Below are positions 56,223-64,000 of a stretch of 64,000 nucleotides of DNA, in pieces (within the stretch, counting starts at the first letter, position 1; each line of letters starts with the position of its first letter). The DNA lies in the NCBI RefSeq assembly GCF_921293095.1, contig NC_060259.1, forward strand, positions 3,038,001 through 3,102,000. The letters run 5' to 3'. This DNA comes from Ischnura elegans. Its lineage: Eukaryota; Arthropoda; Insecta; Odonata; Coenagrionidae. Position numbers and translations under genes: made by a program. The notes beneath the pieces are model-generated. The model did no database searches. It saw only the letters and a list, made by a program, of their open reading frames with translations, and was not told where the DNA came from.

Positions 56223-57922
56223 TTGGAAGCACGTAAACCCTTGAAAATGAATAAGGCACGTGGATCATTGGCTGATCGAGATGTGGAAGATCTTCTTCTT
56301 GAAAGTGATTATGAAAGTGACGAGAGTGACGATAATATTTCTGGTTCTATGGAAGAAGAGTCAAGCAGTGATAGTGAAAGTGAAGATGAGGAGACGCGGT
56401 CCGCAGAGTTGAATCTGAAGAATAACAATGAAGAATGGAAGTGGTCCAAAAATAGAAAGGGTGTGAGTAATTTCGAATTTACGGCTTCACCTGGGGTGAA
56501 GTCAACTGTTCTGAGAAAACTGGGATGTGAACCGAGTGAGGTAGATTTTTTTTCAATACTTTAAAAGTTGATTTTTGGAATTCAGTGTGTTTGGAAACGA
56601 ACAGATATGCGGATTACTATTTGAAGTCTCCATCAACTCGCAAAAGTACTTTGACAAAGGAATGGTTCAACACTAGTGCCGAAGAATTACAATCATATTT
56701 TGCATTGTGTGTACTGATGGCCCAAGTAAGAAAAAACAAAATAAAAAAATATTGGAGTCCACGAGTAGTTACTGAAACACCATTTTTTAGCAAAGTGATG
56801 CCATATAGACGATTTCTACTTCTTTCAAAATTTCTACATTTCGCCAACAATGAAAATTTAGATAACAATAACAAACTGCGAAAGGTTTCTCCTGTGATTG
56901 ACTATATGAACAGAAAGTTTTCAACAATGTATGACCCACAGCAAAATATTGCGGTAGATGAGAGTTTGATGAAATTCCGCGGAAGGTTATCTTATGTGCA
57001 GTATAATCCCAGTAAACGTGCGCGATTTGGAGTGAAGTTTTATAAAATCTGCGAAAGTTATTCTGGTTACTGCATGCAATTTTCCATCTATACCGGAGCA
57101 AATCCAGCAAGAGCCGATGGAGTACCATGTAGTGAAGCCATAGTCCTCGAACTAATGAAGCCCTATTATCAAATGGGGTACACAGTAGCATTGGACAATT
57201 GGTATACATCACCAACCCTGTTTCATAAATTGATAAATGAAAAAATAAACGCGGTTGGAACGGTAAGAATGAATAGGAAGAATATGCCGAAGGAGTTCAA
57301 ATCAATGCATTTGAAGAAAGGGGAAATGGAAGTGCTGTACTGCAGAGGAATTGCCGCTTATAAGTGGAAGGACAAAAAAGAGGTGCATGTTTTGTCAACG
57401 TACCATAAACAACCAAAAATGGTAAAAACGGGAAAGATGTCGATGAAAACTAAAGAGGCTATTGTAAAACCTCAGGTAGTTATCGACTACAATAAGCAGA
57501 TGAACGCCGTAGACCGGCAGGATCAGCAATTGGCATCATTCCCCATCATGCGCCGATATGCAAAAGGTTATCGGAAAATATTTTTTTACATTATGGACAT
57601 GGCGCTGTATAATTCATGTGTGTTATTTCAAAAAGTAAGAGGAAAAAAACTGCTATTCGATGACTTTAGGGAAAATGTAGCAGAGCAAATCCTAGAGCGA
57701 GTAAATGTGCCGGAATACAGGCGACGAGGTCGACCAACATCTGGCCCGTCACCGATCAGATTTCAGGCAGCAAACTGGGCTCATTTTCCCAATCGGATTC
57801 CTCCCAATACAGTGAAAAAGAACCCATCACGGATATGTGAACTTTGTAAGCAGATGAAGAAGAAGAGTGAAAGTAGGTGGGAATGCGAAAAATGCAAAGT
57901 CGCATTACACCTTGTGCCATAA
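56223..57922 (+). pseudogene. piggyBac transposase, one-base frameshift
   Basis: A DDD transposase that excises at TTAA. The first frame (56223-56564; ATG-proximal MNKARGSL) has an acidic Ser/Glu N-terminus (residues 25-60) and ends GCEPSEVDFFSIL. The second frame (from about 56561; 445 residues counted from 56585) holds NRYADYY, the catalytic Asp residues in NIAVDESL (about 125), VALDNWYTSP (about 204) and IDYNKQMNAVD (301/310), and a C-terminal zinc finger CELCKQ...CEKCKVALH (418-442). The frames differ by one base in the ACTTTAAAAG stretch at 56558-56567. No other break. TTAA-flanked termini were not found, and the 3' end is soon followed by the LTR element. Confidence 0.9.
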
Positions 57923-57939
57923 TGGGCACTTTCTCAATC

Positions 57940-58018
57940 CCTCCGAGACTCAACCCCTCTGAGACTCAACCCCTCTGAGACTCGACCCCTCTGAGACTTG
58001 ACCCCTCTGAGACTTCAC
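57940..58018 (+). repeat. 16-bp tandem array
   Basis: Five copies of ACCCCTCTGAGACTC(A/G/T), with the first copy slightly divergent. It lies between the piggyBac stop and the LTR-element leader and may belong to the 5' LTR or mark the junction. Confidence 0.9.
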
Positions 58019-58558
58019 CACGAGGAGACGATTCGCGAGCTCCTGAGTACCAGTCTCGCGAAGCTCCAGAGTACGTCGTGCCTGACTGATCCACGCGTGG
58101 CGCTGATCCTCGCGTCCTGTGAACTGCTCACAATTTATAGTGAATTCACCAACGGTGTCGGCCTCTTTACGGCATGTGTGAACTTCAATTACCCTCCGCC
58201 ACCGTTTACCCAATTGTAAGGTGAATCGTCAGCGTGAAACCTGTTTCCCCTCCTCTGCCTACACCTCCCCTCTCACGCCTGCTTCGAGCGCCGCCGCGAT
58301 CTGGTAAGCGGCCTGTCTCTCTCTCTCTGCTACTGACCTCAGACAAGGAAGGAACTCTTGCGTGCCCGGCTTCTTCCCAACGGCAAGAGTACATTATCCT
58401 CAGGCAATTTAGTATTTTATGTATTGTGCTCCTAAAGCTTACTTCGGTCATTAAATGTATTATTACTGTTGGAAATCAACCATATTGTTTGTTAATTTTT
58501 TACTCCTAACCACCTATATTCTCGTCAATTCATTCTCGCGACGTGTGTGCGTTGCAAA
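58019..58558 (+). repeat. Putative 5' LTR of the right-hand LTR retrotransposon
   Basis: Inferred from position only: it precedes the primer site at 58560. The likely end is the TGCA near 58556. The start is not fixed, because the second LTR is outside the window. Confidence 0.4.
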
Positions 58559-58559
58559 A

Positions 58560-58576
58560 TGGTGCCGTGACCAGGA
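58560..58576 (+). promoter_or_regulatory. Primer-binding site
   Basis: TGGTGCCGTGACCAGGA, with the TGGTGCC start typical of tRNA-primed LTR elements. Confidence 0.6.
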
Positions 58577-58928
58577 TATTGGTCGAATTGACAGGTGGTT
58601 TAACTAATGGAGTGTCATTTATTGTATTCTTTAAGTTGTCTGGGCACTGATTTCCACAATATTCCCTTAAATGGTTTACTTGTATTTCACTGCACCTTGA
58701 TCGAGGTATTTTCTGCTATTGATATCGTATGTATTACTGATTTGCTTAGTTTATTCACTGTGTTCTCTGGTGTGCATATTCTTAAGTCACTTGTTTTCGT
58801 ATTTACTGTGTTTTCTAAGAGTGTCGTGACATCGACTCAGGCCTTGTGGTGTGACTTATTTAGGGTCTCTTGCTCTGATAATTATTTCCTCGCATCAGTG
58901 TTTGTGTGCTCTGTAGATTACTGCGTCT

Positions 58929-61900
58929 ATGTCTCAAAATCCAGAAAACCCCTACGCGGTAGAGTATCTCACCACGTCGTCAGACCGGCGTGATCGTCTT
59001 AATGCTCGCCAAACTTCCTTGAATGCTGTAGAGTCAAACGTAGGCTCAGCTAACTCTCTCGAGCAACACGAATCCATAGTCAACATGGATAACGCGGACG
59101 GTCTGCGTGTAGTACGTCAATTGATTGACGAAATTCCTACTTCGTCAAGTTCGTCTTCTAGTGTATGGTTTAGTTTTATTTGTAAAACCTCAGAGTTGTT
59201 AGATTTGGCTCTGACCTCTCAAACTCACTTATTTACTCTTTTACTATGTAAGCTGCCACCAAATTGTCGACCCTTCTGGCTGGGTGTTATTCGTAGGAAT
59301 GCTTCCTGGGAGCAAACTATCTCCGAAATTTGGGACACTTTCGTCTCCAATCGCGAGCTTGACCGTTTGGTCTCTCAGAAGCTCAAAAGATTTCAATTTC
59401 CTAACGAAAACCCTCGTGATTTCTATTACTCTATCGTGTCTGCAAATAAGGCACTAGGTAAAAAGTTTACCGATCTCGAACTCGTGGAAGTCATTCTTGA
59501 TGGTATCAATCCACTAACGCAGTCTGTTTTGCTCTTTTGTCAAAAGCCCACGAATTTGGTCGACTTGGAAAAAATGTTGATTCATGCCGCTAAAGCTCTT
59601 ATGACACGAGCTGAGTACTCAAATTCTGTTTCCGAATCGCGCCCCACTGTTCAATTTCCTCGTTCTCCTCAATTCTCTACTCTTACATGCCATTACTGCC
59701 GAAAACGTGGTCACGTTGAGCGAGAATGTCGAAAGAAAATACGTGATTTGAACGCTCGAGACAGGCCGTCTCGGCCACAGCTGACTTTTGCTTGCGGTGA
59801 CTCATTCCTCGGCCTTGCTCATATCCCAGTTCAAATTCAGGGCGTGCCTGGAGATGCGTTGCTTGACACAGGGTCTACTCTGTCTTTGCTTGATGAACGA
59901 TTTTGGAACAATATTAATAAATGCAGACGAAGTCGTAGACAAGGGTGTTCAATTCCATTACATTCTATCGCCGGTGATAAAATTATACTTCGCACTCGAG
60001 TGACTTTACGTGTGAAAATTAAATCGTTGTCATGGCAACATCAGTTCTATGTGTGTTCTCTCCCGCTTCCGTGTCTTTTAGGACAGGATTTCATTAAGAA
60101 GGCGTCTATTTCTATTCACCCGAATGGCTTTTCTTTTGCGTCGTCTCCGGATCGCGTATTTCCATTTCGTGAAAAACTGATAGAAGACGATTTGGATTCC
60201 ACTATTTCTGAAAACGACGGTAGTGAGCATGATTTCAATTCGACTTGTGTGGCAAAATCCATGACCGATGGCGAAAATAGTAATTTACGCCAAACTAATT
60301 CGCACTTGCTCGCTCGTGACGCTCCCGCTTCGCCGTTTGAACTTGAAAAACAAATGAGCAGCGTATTATCTCGTTTCTCCGATGTAGTCCGTCATTCTCA
60401 CGGCGCGACCCACCTGTTACAGTATGAATTGGAGGTGACTGACAATCAGCCAATTCGCTCGTCCCCGTATTCTTTATCGCCACCGAAGTTACAAGCATTG
60501 AAAAGTCACTTGAAGAAACTGTTGGACGATAAAATTATCGAACCGTCTAATTCTCAATGGGCAAGCCCTGCGTTTCTAATTCCCAAAAAGGACGGATCTG
60601 ATCGGTTGGTGGTCGATTATCGTAAGTTAAACAAGAAGGTAAAGGCGGATTGTTTCCCCACGCCCAATGTCGAAAATGCCTTCCAGTATTTGGGTAAGGC
60701 TAAATTCTTTTCTATTATCGATTTAAATTCTGCATTTCATCAAATTCCTCTCTCGTCAACGGCAAAGCAGTACACAGCTTTTATTACACCACTCGGTCTG
60801 TATCAATATACTAGGCTGCCATTCGGTCTAACGACTTCACCCCAAATTTTTTGTAGGTTGATGGATTTGGTATTGGGTGACCTCAAATATGCTTGTGTTT
60901 TTCCTTATATTGATGATCTGTGTATCTACTCGAGGGACTTTGAGCAACATCTGTTGGACGTGGAAGCAGTGCTATCCAAACTGAGGGTGGCAGGACTCAC
61001 GGTACATCCTGACAAGTTAAAAATGGCCCAAACATCCATTGCATTCCTTGGCCACAGAATTTCTGAAGGGGCACTTATGGTGGACCCAGATCGCACTGCA
61101 GCAATCAGAGAGTTCCGCACTCCGAGATCGGTGAAGGAGGTGTCACGTTTTCTTGGTATGTCTTCTTTCTATTCCAAATTCATCCCTAACTTCGCCGAAT
61201 TGTCATCACCGTTGACTCGCTTGAAACGGAAGGGTGCTGTTTTTCGTTGGGACGGTGAGCTGCAGGAAGCATTCCAAAAGTTAAAAGAGTGTTTAACTAA
61301 TCCACCAGTACTATCTCTCCCTGACTTTGACAAAGAATTTCACTTGTATGCTGATGCCAGCCAAGTTGCCCTAGGGGCTGTGTTAAATCAATATTATGAT
61401 GGTCATTTAAAGCCAGTTGCTTATGCTAGTAGGATGCTCAATGATCATGAAAAACGTCTGCCCTCTTATGAACTAGAATCTATGAGTTGTTGTTGGGCTG
61501 TTGAAAAATTCCGGTCATACGTCCAATTTAAACCTTTTCACTTGTATACTGATAATAATGCCTTGACTTGGCTATTCAAACATCCTAAGCAGCTAGGAAA
61601 AGTGGGGCGTATGGTCTTAAAGTTATCTGCCTTTCGTTTTGTCATTCACCATGTAAAAGGCAAGCAAAATAGTGTTGCTGATTGCTTATCTCGCCCCAAT
61701 GAGTCCGATACGGCTTGCCAGAGCTCTCTCTTTCTGCATCATGTCCCTCTCTCTTTTGTAAATATTCGTGAGCACCAAATTTCGGATACTGGTCTAAAGA
61801 CCATTATTGAGGATTTATCTAGAGACCCAGAGTCACACCCGGGCTGGAAGTTAAAAAACCACCTTCTATGCCATGTCACAAACAGAGCTGAAAGGCCCAA

Positions 61901-62963
61901 AATTGTTGTACCGCCTGCTATAAGGCCTATGTTATTTAAATATTTTCATGACCTTCCTACCAGTGGCCACATGGGTATTGCCAAAACTTGTGAGAAAATT
62001 GGACGTCAGTTTTGGTGGCAAAATTGGAGGAAGGAAGTCACTGATATGGTCAAAAGATGTCACTCTTGTCAATTATCGAAGCCTTTAAATCGTCTCCCAC
62101 AGGGGCAAATGTCTTCTGTTCTTTCAACTTACCCTTGGGAGAGAATTTATGTAGATTTTGTGGGTCCTTTGCCCCGTAGCAAGAATGGCAATGAGTATGC
62201 ATTCACAATAATTGATGGATTCTCAAAATTCACTTTCATTGAACCCATCAGGAGTCCAAGTGCCTCCTTGGTTGTTAACCTGTTGTCAAGGAAAATATTT
62301 CCCAAATTTGGATATCCAAAATTTCTTGTGTCAGACAATGGTTCTGCTTTTAAATCAAGGTTATTTCATGATACAATGTTTAAGCTTGGTGTTTCTCATG
62401 TTTGCACTTCACCATATTATCCGAAGGCAAACCAAGCAGAGAGGGTTCACAGAAATTTGAAATGCGCCCTCTCGTCTCTCTGTAATAATTCTCACAATAA
62501 ATGGGAGGAATTTCTTCCTGATCTGTCTTTCTCGTTTAACTCAGCTCGTCATTCTAGTATTGGCCACTCTCCGGCTAAGGTGTTCTTGGGTCGTGAGTTG
62601 CCACACCCATTGAATAATGTCTGGGAAATTCCCCCTGAAATGTTTAATGATGGTACTGATACAAAAGATATGTCTTCATTTTGGTCTGAGGTACTAAGTA
62701 ATTTGAAAAATGCACATCAGAGACAATCAGTAAGGTTCAATAAGATGCACAGTGATGTTCAATTCAAGGTGGGAGACCAGGTACTTCTCAAAACTCACCA
62801 CTTGAGTTCCAAATTAAAAGGTAAAACTGCCAAGCTATATCCAAAATGGGAAGGCCCATTCACAATTGTTAAAATGCTTACTCCTGTCACAGTAGCTTTG
62901 AAGGTGTCACAAAAAAAGGAGAAAATTGCACATGTTTCTCATTTGAAGGCCTACTGTAATTAA
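58929..62963 (+). CDS. Ty3/gypsy-type Gag-Pol polyprotein, intact, 1,344 residues
   Basis: Single uninterrupted frame; start chosen at the ATG after the primer site and leader. Order: Gag (1-250); one zinc knuckle CHYCRKRGHVEREC (254-267); aspartic protease with LLDTGSTLSL (about 311-320); reverse transcriptase 530-690 with IIDLNSAFHQI and the catalytic YIDDL (660-664); RNase H with YADAS (809), SYELE (850) and YTDNN (875); integrase zinc region H1007, H1014, C1044, C1047; catalytic VDFVGPL (D1076), VSDNGSAF (D1136) and ANQAERVH (E1171); C-terminal GPFTIVK. Order protease-RT-RNase H-integrase places it in Ty3/gypsy. Gag and Pol share one frame, without the frameshift many relatives use. All catalytic residues seen are intact, so this is the best candidate for a recently active element here. 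No env-like frame follows before 64 kb. Confidence 0.95.
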   Translation: MSQNPENPYAVEYLTTSSDRRDRLNARQTSLNAVESNVGSANSLEQHESIVNMDNADGLRVVRQLIDEIPTSSSSSSSVWFSFICKTSELLDLALTSQTHLFTLLLCKLPPNCRPFWLGVIRRNASWEQTISEIWDTFVSNRELDRLVSQKLKRFQFPNENPRDFYYSIVSANKALGKKFTDLELVEVILDGINPLTQSVLLFCQKPTNLVDLEKMLIHAAKALMTRAEYSNSVSESRPTVQFPRSPQFSTLTCHYCRKRGHVERECRKKIRDLNARDRPSRPQLTFACGDSFLGLAHIPVQIQGVPGDALLDTGSTLSLLDERFWNNINKCRRSRRQGCSIPLHSIAGDKIILRTRVTLRVKIKSLSWQHQFYVCSLPLPCLLGQDFIKKASISIHPNGFSFASSPDRVFPFREKLIEDDLDSTISENDGSEHDFNSTCVAKSMTDGENSNLRQTNSHLLARDAPASPFELEKQMSSVLSRFSDVVRHSHGATHLLQYELEVTDNQPIRSSPYSLSPPKLQALKSHLKKLLDDKIIEPSNSQWASPAFLIPKKDGSDRLVVDYRKLNKKVKADCFPTPNVENAFQYLGKAKFFSIIDLNSAFHQIPLSSTAKQYTAFITPLGLYQYTRLPFGLTTSPQIFCRLMDLVLGDLKYACVFPYIDDLCIYSRDFEQHLLDVEAVLSKLRVAGLTVHPDKLKMAQTSIAFLGHRISEGALMVDPDRTAAIREFRTPRSVKEVSRFLGMSSFYSKFIPNFAELSSPLTRLKRKGAVFRWDGELQEAFQKLKECLTNPPVLSLPDFDKEFHLYADASQVALGAVLNQYYDGHLKPVAYASRMLNDHEKRLPSYELESMSCCWAVEKFRSYVQFKPFHLYTDNNALTWLFKHPKQLGKVGRMVLKLSAFRFVIHHVKGKQNSVADCLSRPNESDTACQSSLFLHHVPLSFVNIREHQISDTGLKTIIEDLSRDPESHPGWKLKNHLLCHVTNRAERPKIVVPPAIRPMLFKYFHDLPTSGHMGIAKTCEKIGRQFWWQNWRKEVTDMVKRCHSCQLSKPLNRLPQGQMSSVLSTYPWERIYVDFVGPLPRSKNGNEYAFTIIDGFSKFTFIEPIRSPSASLVVNLLSRKIFPKFGYPKFLVSDNGSAFKSRLFHDTMFKLGVSHVCTSPYYPKANQAERVHRNLKCALSSLCNNSHNKWEEFLPDLSFSFNSARHSSIGHSPAKVFLGRELPHPLNNVWEIPPEMFNDGTDTKDMSSFWSEVLSNLKNAHQRQSVRFNKMHSDVQFKVGDQVLLKTHHLSSKLKGKTAKLYPKWEGPFTIVKMLTPVTVALKVSQKKEKIAHVSHLKAYCN

Positions 62964-64000
62964 TCCAGTCTACTTGGCTAAAACTATCGGATGTCATGTT
63001 TACCGATTTCAATTTGTGTTACTGGCAACTTGTAATATTGTATAAAAAAAAACATATGTTTGAGTGGTCTATTAATAATTTACTGAAAATATGAATAATA
63101 TCTCAAATAATTTATGAAAATAAGTGAGTAATATAATGAATTTTAGTATTCTCTACACCGAATTGGTGTGCAATTGGTATTGTGTTACCCATCTATATGT
63201 CGTCACTCACACCAGATGTCACTTGCCAGTCACTCTTGACTGATTGCATTTTTTTTTTCACAAATTTATGAGAGCATTCATTCTGTGAGTGGGAAAATTC
63301 ACTGTTTGCCAAATGGTGAATTCATTATTTGCTGTTTATGGGTCATGCCATTAACCCAAGTTTATTCATGGTCAATACTGCAGCCAACTCGCCAACCCAA
63401 GTTATTGGGGGCCTGATTTTGAAGTGATGGGAGCAACCCAGGGATGGTGTTAACCCAAGTTGGTTACTAACCCGAGTCAGCTGTTTGCTCGGGAAGATGA
63501 TATTTGTTCATGGCTGATGGCCTGAACACCTGCAATGCCCAGAATGGGACCTGTTGCCACTGATGGAATTGAGAGTCCTGGCACAGATGGCTTATGTCAA
63601 GCCACAGTTTGGCGTAGGGGGGTTGCGTTCCCATCGTCCGGTTGGCTTGCCTTCCGCAGTCAGCACCCAGCAGTATTCTGGCTGGTATTTTGGGGGGATT
63701 TATGGGGTTATCCTGTCTGTCGACAGAAGAGTTCTAAATATGAATTATTGAAATACTGAATACTTGAATTGTTGAATAAGGCTGTTTGTATAATTGACCA
63801 TTTAACCTCAGCCATTGACTTGTTTTTATTCCCCTGTTTGCGAGCTTCTCAGTAAAGCTCATTTAAATTCTTGTCCCACATTTAGCTGAATGCTCTCTGT
63901 CTTTTGATTCTTGAACATGCAAAATTACTTCTTTCACGTTTTTTTCAAACCCAGTATGGCACTGGCTAAGTAATATTTAGAGCATTTTGCTGGATGATTT
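62964..64000. other. 3' untranslated part of the LTR element, no 3' LTR found
   Basis: No segment of 58.0-58.55 kb recurs here. AACCCAAGTT-type short repeats occur at about 63.35, 63.39, 63.45 and 63.47 kb. The element either continues past the window or has lost its 3' LTR. Confidence 0.4.

Noticed and set aside
58607..58993. Separate small gene upstream of Gag-Pol
   Set aside because: Lies in the leader of the LTR element, overlaps the Gag start in another frame and has no domain.
62964..64000. 3' LTR of the right-hand element
   Set aside because: No match to 58.0-58.55 kb found by eye. The AACCCAAGTT repeats are not an LTR.

Overview
The window looks like a transposon-packed stretch of an arthropod (most likely insect) genome. 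This is inferred from the mix of elements: RTE-, CR1- and R4/Dong-type non-LTR retrotransposons, Penelope-like elements, Ty3/gypsy-type LTR elements, piggyBac, hAT and Tc1/mariner relics, and AT-rich spacers full of (TA)n and (ATT)n. I found no convincing host protein-coding gene, no rRNA or true tRNA gene, and nothing bacterial. Species cannot be read from the sequence; an insect with a large repeat-rich genome fits best.

Layout, left to right. 1-2.8 kb: minus-strand RTE element running off the left edge, broken by two nonsense codons. 6.85-9.2 kb: DNA element with ~0.5 kb inverted terminal repeats around a decayed Cys-rich gene of an unnamed family. 11.4-15.2 kb: cluster of Penelope-like elements in both orientations, with palindromic ends and (TA)n. 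15.3-17.7 kb: 5' part of an LTR retrotransposon (LTR, primer site, 18-bp tandem array, truncated coiled-coil Gag). 19.0 kb: perfect palindrome. 21.6-26.1 kb: decayed RTE element split by a 1,062-bp solo LTR related to the 15.3 kb LTR. 27.9-28.15 kb: palindromic Penelope-type insert with a 13-bp target duplication.

28.4-36.9 kb is the best-ordered nest. A CR1-group element is split at a 9-bp target duplication by a second CR1-group element, whose (ATT)n tail has received three successive minus-strand R4/Dong-type elements. 38.0-41.0 kb: decayed piggyBac transposase and Tc1/mariner-type transposase relics. 43-45 kb: two MITE-like elements. 45.1-46.5 kb: internally deleted RTE copy, then a tRNA-derived SINE head. 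48.27-50.43 kb: TTAA-flanked piggyBac-type non-autonomous element interrupted by a truncated RTE copy. 50.9-52.5 kb: inverted-repeat element. 52.85-54.2 kb: 18-bp minisatellite. 55.1-56.0 kb: Penelope C-terminal endonuclease fragment. 56.2-57.9 kb: piggyBac transposase broken by one frameshift. 57.9-64 kb: LTR retrotransposon with an intact 1,344-codon Gag-Pol frame and no 3' LTR before the window ends.

These genes do not form a pathway. They are layers of independent mobile elements, several of which serve as landing sites for later ones. The most interesting themes are the Dong-in-(ATT)n-tail-in-CR1-in-CR1 nest, a recurrent hammerhead-like RNA core at six Penelope-type termini, and the long-TIR element around 7-9 kb.
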